In this document: piece by piece, positions 59,279 to 64,000 of the stretch
Position numbering within the stretch: position 1 is the first letter of the stretch
Layout of the letters: every line of letters starts with the position of its first letter
NCBI RefSeq assembly: GCF_000426345.1
Contig: NZ_AUFE01000012.1
Location: 92,710-156,709 of the forward strand
Direction: 5' to 3'
Length of the DNA: 64,000 bases
DNA from: Cupriavidus phytohabitans
GTDB lineage: Bacteria; Pseudomonadota; Gammaproteobacteria; Burkholderiales; Burkholderiaceae
Notes under the pieces: model-generated
The model's input: the letters and a program-made list of their open reading frames with translations, nothing else
Database searches by the model: none
Told to the model about the DNA's origin: nothing
Program-made: the position numbers and the translations under genes

Positions 59279-60295
59279 TCAGGCGGCGGCGCGGCGCTCG
59301 CCCGCTTCGCGCTCGGCCAGCTTGGCGGCGTGGGCGAGCGCGGCTTCGCGGACCCAGGCGCCTTCCTCGTGCGCCTTGACGCGCGTGGCCAGGCGTTCCT
59401 TATTGCAGGGACCGTCGCCGTTGATCACGCGCCAGAACTCGTCCCAGTCCAGCGGGCTGTAGTCATAGTGGGCGCGCTCGGCGTTCCATTGCAGTCCCGG
59501 GTCGGGCAGCGTCACACCCAGCACCCGCGCTTGCTCCACCGTGGCATCGACGAACTTCTGGCGCAGATCGTCATTCGAGATGCGCTTGATGCCCCAGGCC
59601 ATGGTCTGCGCGCTGTTGGTCGAGGCCGCGTCGGGCGGGCCGAACATCATCAGCACCGGGAACCACCAGCGGTTGACCGCGTCCTGCACCATCTCGCGCT
59701 GGGCGTCGGTGCCACGCATCATCGCGAGCAGCGCGTCGAAGCCCTGGCGCTGGTGGAACGACTCCTCCTTGCAGATGCGGATCATGGCGCGTGCATACGG
59801 CCCATATGAGCAGCGGCACAATGGGATCTGGTTCATGATCGCCGCCCCGTCCACCAGCCAGCCGATCACGCCGACGTCGGCCCAACTCAGCGTCGGGTAG
59901 TTGAAGATCGACGAATACTTGGCCTTGCCGCTGTGCAGCGCGTCGACCAGCTCGTCGCGGGAGACATCCAGCGTTTCGGCCGCGGAGTACAGGTACAGGC
60001 CGTGGCCGCCTTCGTCCTGCACCTTGGCCAGCAAGATCGCCTTGCGCTTGAGTGACGGCGCGCGGCTGATCCAGTTGCCCTCGGGCAGCATGCCGACAAT
60101 CTCTGAATGCGCGTGCTGGGAAATCTGCCGCACCAGTGTCTTGCGGTAGGCCGCCGGCATCCAGTCCTGCGGCTCGATCTTGCCGTCGGCTGACATACGC
60201 GCGTCGAAAGCGGCCTGGCGGACGTCATCGTCCCGAGGGGTGGCGATCTGTGCGGAGTCCGAGTGGCCGGGAACGTCCAGGCTTTGGGTGTACAT
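59279..60295 (-). CDS. paaA: Phenylacetyl-CoA epoxidase catalytic subunit PaaA
   Basis: A 338-residue ferritin-like diiron oxygenase subunit. Metal motifs are visible as [10 protein letters not shown] (Glu95, His98) and [10 protein letters not shown] (Glu178, His181). It converts phenylacetyl-CoA to the ring-1,2-epoxide, the first committed step of aerobic phenylacetate breakdown. It is the first gene of paaABCDE. A promoter with a TetR-type operator lies 60-90 bp upstream. The later pathway genes (paaZ, paaG, paaF, paaK) are not in this window. Confidence 0.97.
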   Translation of the reverse strand: MYTQSLDVPGHSDSAQIATPRDDDVRQAAFDARMSADGKIEPQDWMPAAYRKTLVRQISQHAHSEIVGMLPEGNWISRAPSLKRKAILLAKVQDEGGHGLYLYSAAETLDVSRDELVDALHSGKAKYSSIFNYPTLSWADVGVIGWLVDGAAIMNQIPLCRCSYGPYARAMIRICKEESFHQRQGFDALLAMMRGTDAQREMVQDAVNRWWFPVLMMFGPPDAASTNSAQTMAWGIKRISNDDLRQKFVDATVEQARVLGVTLPDPGLQWNAERAHYDYSPLDWDEFWRVINGDGPCNKERLATRVKAHEEGAWVREAALAHAAKLAEREAGERRAAA

Positions 60296-60355
60296 AGCGC
60301 CTCCTCTGGCGGGGGCCGCGGACGGTGGGGGACCGTTGGCGCGGCGGCTGGCCCT

Positions 60356-60383
60356 ATTATATATAAGCCGACCGGTCGGTCAA
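60356..60383 (-). promoter_or_regulatory. paaA promoter with embedded PaaR-type operator
   Basis: On the minus strand TTGACC (plus 60378-60383) and TATAAT (plus 60356-60361) are spaced by 16 bp, close to the sigma70 consensus. The perfect 12-bp palindrome CCGACCGGTCGG (60368-60379) lies in the spacer and touches the -35. A TetR repressor bound there would block polymerase, consistent with control by the nearby PaaR. Confidence 0.8.
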
Positions 60384-60520
60384 TTTAAGGCGAGCCGGGT
60401 TTGTGCTGACTGTCGCCGTGGCAGCGCTGGGCGTGACGGTCTGCGCACGTGTAGTATCTAAGGCGGAGCGGCCTTCTGCCGTCCAACTCCTTATTCCCTT
60501 TGTCTACGGAGGTTACGAAA

Positions 60521-60991
60521 ATGGCAAGCGCGGCATACAGCAAGATCGTGGTGGCGGTGGATGGCAGCAGCACGTCGGGACTGGCGCTGGCCGAAGCCAT
60601 CCGCGTAGCGGCGCCGGGCGGTGCCATGGTGCTGGCGCTCTATGTCGTCGACACGGGTACGCCGATGTTCGACGTCGGCTACTACGATCCGAGCCAGCTG
60701 CAGAAGGCATTCGAGGAAAGCGGCCAGCGCGCGCTGCAGGACGCCGCGCAGCAACTGTCGGCGGCCGGCGTGCCGCATGAAACCCGGCTGGTCAGCGAGG
60801 CGCCGGTGCCCGGCGATATTGGCGCATCGATCAATGAAGCCGCGCGCCAGTGGGGCGCGGATCTGCTGGTAATTGGCACGCACGGGCGGCGTGGCGTGCG
60901 CCGGCTGGTACTGGGCAGCGTGGCGGAAGCCGTGATCCGGCAGTCGACCACGCCGGTGCTGCTGGTGCGTGGCGAAGCCAAGGCCGACTGA
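60521..60991 (+). CDS. Universal stress protein (UspA family)
   Basis: A 156-residue protein from ATG 60521 after GGAGG. It begins YSKIVVAVDGSSTSGLALAE and has the ATP-binding UspA motif LVIGTHGRRGVRRLVLGSVA followed by EAVIRQSTTPVLLVRGE. Family members bind ATP and respond to starvation or stress. It is divergent from paaA but has its own upstream region. Confidence 0.92.
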   Translation: MASAAYSKIVVAVDGSSTSGLALAEAIRVAAPGGAMVLALYVVDTGTPMFDVGYYDPSQLQKAFEESGQRALQDAAQQLSAAGVPHETRLVSEAPVPGDIGASINEAARQWGADLLVIGTHGRRGVRRLVLGSVAEAVIRQSTTPVLLVRGEAKAD

Positions 60992-61000
60992 GCATGCGCA

Positions 61001-61024
61001 AGACGCCGGGCTGGCCCGGCGTCT
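61001..61024. terminator. Hairpin between converging usp and DUF1488 genes
   Basis: AGACGCCGGG (61001-61010) and CCCGGCGTCT (61015-61024) form a perfect 10-bp stem with a CTGG loop. No T tract follows on either strand. Confidence 0.6.
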
Positions 61025-61054
61025 CGGCTTGGATGCGGTGTCAATCGCGGCGGG

Positions 61055-61333
61055 TCAGCCGGCGAAGCGGAAATGGCCACTGCGCAGCACGATCTCGCGC
61101 GCCTGTGTCAGCTCGAACAGGCTTTCGGCGAGGCTTTCGATGCGCTGGCGATTACTGGTGAAGGCGGCAACCAGGTCTTCCTCGCGCGGCGAGCGCGCAC
61201 CGAAGTGGGCCTCAAGGGCTTCCGCGGTGACGGAATACTGGGTCGGGCTGCCATTGACCGTAGCGGGACAGGACAGCGTGAGGCTGGCTGCGCAGTAGGT
61301 CGGGACGCTGCGAGGGAACGTGATCTCAGGCAT
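61055..61333 (-). CDS. DUF1488 family protein
   Basis: A 92-residue protein: MPEITFPRSVPTYCAASLTL, LSCPATVNGSPTQYSVTAEA, LEAHFGARSPREEDLVAAFT and IVLRSGHFRFAG. The pattern of a short beta-rich start and SxREEDLxxAF helix fits DUF1488, a family of unknown function in proteobacteria. The gene reads toward usp. The candidate small RNA lies upstream of it on the same strand. Confidence 0.7.
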   Translation of the reverse strand: MPEITFPRSVPTYCAASLTLSCPATVNGSPTQYSVTAEALEAHFGARSPREEDLVAAFTSNRQRIESLAESLFELTQAREIVLRSGHFRFAG

Positions 61334-61406
61334 GGCGTACCTCGTGCTGGCGACGGACGTATTCGATTATTGTAGGTCGCCGTGGTCTCCCGTAAAGGTC
61401 CTTGAA

Positions 61407-61433
61407 CGGACTGCGCGGACTGTGCGGACTGCG
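61407..61433. repeat. Three 9-bp tandem repeats upstream of the DUF1488 gene
   Basis: CGGACTGCG, CGGACTGTG and CGGACTGCG follow one another without gaps. They lie in the 440-bp non-coding stretch 61334-61776, which otherwise holds only the small-RNA unit near 61610-61703. No gene is supported in the rest of that stretch. Confidence 0.7.
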
Positions 61434-61609
61434 GTGCGCCCGGCTGTCATGGGTTGGTGCATTGCAGCAAAGGCGGCGCGGGTGGAACCGCGCTGCCATG
61501 CGACACCCTGGGCGGGCGTGTCAAAAGGCATCCGTGGTGCGTGATGCACAAAGCGCGGGCCTTGCCGGCGCTTGCTGCGCAATGTTTTGTTGCAATGGCC
61601 GGTTTCAAG

Positions 61610-61668
61610 AAAAAAAACCCACGCAGGTTATGCGTGGGTTGGAATCCACCGAGGTGGTGGAGGAGACA
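61610..61668 (-). ncRNA. Candidate small RNA with anti-Shine-Dalgarno motif
   Basis: The minus strand has a complete unit. A promoter (61675-61703) is followed by a predicted start near 61668, then CUCCUCC (complement of plus 61659-61665), then a small hairpin TCCACC-ACCTC-GGTGGA (61645-61661), then a terminator. The terminator arms AACCCACGCA (minus strand, plus 61631-61640) and TGCGTGGGTT (plus 61616-61625) are followed by a T run (plus A run from 61610). The transcript would be about 60 nt. CUCCUCC can pair with ribosome-binding sites, as in known bacterial trans-acting RNAs. A minus-strand reading frame crosses it but starts before the promoter and has no ribosome site. Confidence 0.55.
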
Positions 61669-61674
61669 GACTTC

Positions 61675-61703
61675 ACTATACATGGTTTGCTGCGTCGCAC
61701 CAA
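61675..61703 (-). promoter_or_regulatory. Promoter of the candidate small RNA
   Basis: On the minus strand TTGGTG (plus 61698-61703) and TATAGT (plus 61675-61680) are separated by exactly 17 bp. Confidence 0.55.
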
Positions 61704-61776
61704 GCTCAATTGTGTCAATGTCTGGCGATGCACACAATGATGTTGTGCCCGTACAACAACGATCGAATCGCCGGCG

Positions 61777-63021
61777 CTAGCGAAACAAATAAGCAGCGCC
61801 TACGGCAGAAAAAATGCCGACGGTGTCGGCCACCAGTGCGCATCCCAGCGCATGCCGGGTATTCCGCACATTGATGCTGCCAAAGTAGACCGCCAAGACA
61901 TAGAAGGTGGTTTCGGTCGATCCCTGGATGATGGCCGCAAGGCGTCCCTGGAATGAGTCGACGCCATAAGTCGTCATCACATCGACCATCAGCCCGCGTG
62001 CGCCGGCACCTGACAGGATTTTCATCAGGCCGACCGGCAAGGCCGGGACAAAATCAGTATTGATGCCGAGATGCGCAAAGCCCAACGTCAGCCACCCCAT
62101 CAACACGTCCATGCAGCCGGTCGCCCGGAACAAGCCGATCGCAACCAGAATGGCAACCAGATAAGGGATGATCTGCACGGCCACGCCGAAACCTTCCTTC
62201 GCGCCATCGATAAAGGCCTCGTAGACGTTGACCCTCCGCAGGGCACCGCAGACCAGGAACAGCATGATCAGCGACAGGATAAAGCCCGCGCCTGCCAATG
62301 CCGTCACACTGCCGACCTGCTCGGGCGGCGCATGCTTCAGCCAGGCGAACATGCCGGAGAGCGCCGCGGCAACCATGCCGAAAGCGACCAGCACGGCGGG
62401 CCGCAGCAGATTGAGCCGCTGCACCCAGGCGACAGCCAGCAAACCGGCAAGGCACGAGCCACCGGTAGCCAGCAGCGTCGGCAGGAAAATGTCCGCCGCA
62501 TTGAAGCCCACCAGCCCCTGCTTGACGGCAATGGCCTGTCGGATCGCGATGACCGAGGTCGGGATCAGCGTTAGTCCGGCCGTATTCAGCACGATGAACA
62601 TGATCTGCGCATCGGTGGCCACGTCCGGGCGACGGTTCAGCGCCTGCAGCTCGCGCATGGCATTCAGCCCGAGAGGCGTCGCCGCGTTATCCAGGCCCAG
62701 CAGGTTAGCCGACACATTCATCATCATGGCGCCTTGCGCCGGATGGCCCTGCGGCACACCGGGGAAAAAATGCCGCAGCAATGGATTCACCAGCCGCGCA
62801 AAGGCGTCGACGACTCCGGCGCGCTCGCCGACGCGCATGATGCCCAGCCACAGGCTCATCACGCCCGCCAGTCCGAGCGCAATCTCGAAGGCCGTGCGGG
62901 CACTGTCGAACAGGCTCGACAGCATGGCGGGGAAGACAGCCAGGTCGCCGCTGGCGAGGCGAATGCATGCGGCGGCAAAGGAAACCAGGAAAAAGCCGAG
63001 CCAGACAACGTTCAGGGCCAT
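61777..63021 (-). CDS. Nucleoside-recognition/SpmA-SpmB-like inner-membrane protein
   Basis: A 414-residue protein from ATG 63021 (TTG 63033 is an alternative). The two halves each contain a nucleoside-recognition (Gate) domain. The first has ALGLAGVMSLWLGIMRVGER and NVSANLLGLDNAATPLGLNA, matching SpmA. The second has EAFIDGAKEGFGVAVQIIPY and MVDVMTTYGVDSFQGRLAAI, matching SpmB. Fused SpmAB-like proteins occur in many non-sporulating proteobacteria; the transport role is unknown. About ten hydrophobic segments are visible. Confidence 0.85.
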   Translation of the reverse strand: MALNVVWLGFFLVSFAAACIRLASGDLAVFPAMLSSLFDSARTAFEIALGLAGVMSLWLGIMRVGERAGVVDAFARLVNPLLRHFFPGVPQGHPAQGAMMMNVSANLLGLDNAATPLGLNAMRELQALNRRPDVATDAQIMFIVLNTAGLTLIPTSVIAIRQAIAVKQGLVGFNAADIFLPTLLATGGSCLAGLLAVAWVQRLNLLRPAVLVAFGMVAAALSGMFAWLKHAPPEQVGSVTALAGAGFILSLIMLFLVCGALRRVNVYEAFIDGAKEGFGVAVQIIPYLVAILVAIGLFRATGCMDVLMGWLTLGFAHLGINTDFVPALPVGLMKILSGAGARGLMVDVMTTYGVDSFQGRLAAIIQGSTETTFYVLAVYFGSINVRNTRHALGCALVADTVGIFSAVGAAYLFR

Positions 63022-63077
63022 CGGATTGCGCAAACGAAAAGGTCAAAGCGGGAAAGTCACCCGCCAGGCAGGGCCGA

Positions 63078-63464
63078 TCAGGCGATTTTTGCGCCGCGCT
63101 CGGCCAGCAGTTCGCGCAGGACCGACCTGTGGCAGTGCGCCTCGTCTTCGCAATAGCAGCCAAGTGAGAAATTGGTCTGGTGCGACAGCGCAGCCAGCAG
63201 GTCGAGCGTGCGGCTCGGCTCCGGCTCGCCCATTTCCTTGCGGAAATGGCGGACGAATGCTCTCCATGCCTTATCGTCTGTGGCGCCCTGCGCCTGTGAG
63301 ACCAACTCTGGGGTAGGAGACAGGGCAGGGTACCAAACGTCGTAATAGTCACGGCTGGCGAACTCGGACTTCGGCACGCCGCGTGGTGGTCGCCGCACTG
63401 TACCGATGCGAAGCCCTTCGTCACCTGCGCGTGGTGTTCCCAGTCTTACGATTCGAATGGTCAT
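63078..63464 (-). CDS. DUF488 family protein
   Basis: A 128-residue protein: MTIRIVRLGTPRAGDEGLRI, VRRPPRGVPKSEFASRDYYD, AFVRHFRKEMGEPEPSRTLD and a Cys-rich FSLGCYCEDEAHCHRSVLRE near the end. The last motif and YYDVWYPALSP identify DUF488, a family proposed to bind nucleic acid or metal but of unknown function. The start at 63464 matches the family N-terminus. Its 5' region abuts the rRNA promoter zone. Confidence 0.85.
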   Translation of the reverse strand: MTIRIVRLGTPRAGDEGLRIGTVRRPPRGVPKSEFASRDYYDVWYPALSPTPELVSQAQGATDDKAWRAFVRHFRKEMGEPEPSRTLDLLAALSHQTNFSLGCYCEDEAHCHRSVLRELLAERGAKIA

Positions 63465-63652
63465 GGAGGAGGTCCCGCGGTCCGGACTGCCTGCGCGGCT
63501 GCGCGAGGCTGAAGACCAGATCATGAATCATGGGGTCGTGCATGACAAACATCTGCACGTTTCTGTGACGTCTATATAGGAGGAAGCTCCTGTGCCATAA
63601 AGAGCAGCTCGAGCCACGTTTGTGGTCGATTCGAATTATTTCCTGGAACCCC

Positions 63653-63681
63653 TTGCCAAGCCCCTCGGCGTCCCTTAATAT
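63653..63681 (+). promoter_or_regulatory. Possible upstream rRNA operon promoter
   Basis: TTGCCA (63653-63658) and TAATAT (63676-63681) have 17-bp spacing. It precedes the stronger promoter at 63807 and reads toward the rRNA leader. Confidence 0.45.
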
Positions 63682-63806
63682 TCGCCCCCTCGCAACACAA
63701 CGCGGCGCTGCAAAGGCAGACGCAGCAAGGGTTGCGGGGTCGACCGGGAGGGTTGGCGCGGCGAAGTTGGCGCGCTGGCTGCAGCAAAAAAAGATTGCTG
63801 AAACGG

Positions 63807-63835
63807 TTGACGAAACGAAGAAAGCTCTGCATAAT
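63807..63835 (+). promoter_or_regulatory. rRNA operon promoter
   Basis: TTGACG (63807-63812) and CATAAT (63830-63835) have 17-bp spacing, with an A-rich upstream stretch (around 63783-63795) that may be an UP element. It lies about 60 bp before the boxA-like leader sequence. Confidence 0.75.
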
Positions 63836-64000
63836 CTCGTTTCTCTGCTGCAGACAACGCAGCGCGCTGAACGGCAAAGCCGGTGAGCGAAGTTCTTTAA
63901 CAAACAAACAACCGATAAGTGTGGGCGCTGGGTAGCGGACGCCGCTGTCTTCGGACAGTGTTGCTTCACAAGTTATACAGTGCTCGCACAGCAAAACGTG
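63836..64000 (+). promoter_or_regulatory. 16S rRNA leader with boxA-like antiterminator
   Basis: TTCTTTAACA at 63893-63902 matches the conserved boxA of rRNA leaders, followed by ACAAACAACCGATAAGTGTG, a sequence typical of betaproteobacterial leaders before 16S rRNA. The region runs to the window edge. The 16S 5' end (AGAGTTTGATC) is not reached. Confidence 0.8.

Noticed and set aside
61447..61737. A minus-strand frame of about 96 codons across the small-RNA unit
   Set aside because: It starts upstream of the promoter, lacks a ribosome site, and runs through the terminator hairpin and its T tract, which real genes avoid.
63836..64000. Presence of the 16S rRNA gene itself
   Set aside because: Only promoters, boxA and the leader are visible; the conserved 16S 5' sequence does not appear before the window ends.

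Overview
The window looks like a stretch of a high-GC betaproteobacterial chromosome, most likely Cupriavidus or a close Burkholderiales relative (inference). The reasons are the strong GC bias at third codon positions, a full Sox thiosulfate-oxidation locus beside FccAB, a fused two-domain indolepyruvate oxidoreductase, a complete type II secretion operon, a phenylacetyl-CoA epoxidase operon, and the start of an rRNA operon leader at the right edge. Gene density is high and most genes are ordinary core or metabolic genes. I see no insertion sequence, prophage, integrase or CRISPR array.

Layout. 1-4.9 kb: the 3' end of an M20 peptidase, an acetyltransferase, arsC, a small membrane protein, an exonuclease, a metallo-beta-lactamase-fold hydrolase and rlpA. 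4.9-7.8 kb: an envelope/replication-associated block, rsmI divergent from yraN-diaA/gmhA-BON lipoprotein, the same neighbourhood as E. coli yraL-yraN-diaA-yraP. 8-19.6 kb: sulfur oxidation, with an fccAB-like pair, an EamA transporter, then soxR-C-D-cytochrome c-Y-Z-dsrE-like-A-X-W-B. All Sox core parts (XA, YZ, B, CD) are present, so complete oxidation of thiosulfate to sulfate is predicted. 19.6-29.8 kb: a tRNA-Ala(CGC), a CDF metal exporter, tag, an outer-membrane barrel, a LigB-type dioxygenase, two MFS transporters and small enzymes. 29.9-35.1 kb: the large indolepyruvate ferredoxin oxidoreductase-like protein, divergent from a NYN/LOTUS protein. 35.2-46.7 kb: type II secretion genes gspG-H-I-J-K-L-M-N-D-E-F, all on the minus strand. 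46.9-48.7 kb: nsrR and hmp (nitric oxide sensing and detoxification), followed by a detached gspC. 49.7-54.7 kb: an EF-hand protein, an Lrp regulator, an acetyltransferase and a kefG-kefC-like pair. 54.7-60.3 kb: paaR, a DUF1835 gene and paaABCDE. 60.5-63.5 kb: a universal stress protein, a DUF1488 protein, a candidate small RNA, an SpmAB-like membrane protein and a DUF488 protein. 63.6-64 kb: rRNA promoters and leader; the 16S gene itself lies beyond the edge.

The two most unusual stretches are non-coding. (1) The 375 bp between the convergent CDF and tag genes (21339-21713) holds DnaA-box-like 9-mers, a CTA-triplet tract arranged as in a basal origin-unwinding element, a near-perfect 18-bp palindrome and repeated CGTATACGTC sites, although no flanking gene starts there. 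(2) On the minus strand at about 61668-61610 there is a promoter-hairpin-terminator unit with a CUCCUCC (anti-Shine-Dalgarno) motif, which looks like an uncatalogued small RNA. Smaller points are an inverted repeat over the possible SoxR start, NsrR sites before nsrR and hmp, a PaaR-type operator inside a near-consensus paa promoter, and in-frame 9-bp tandem repeats in gspD.
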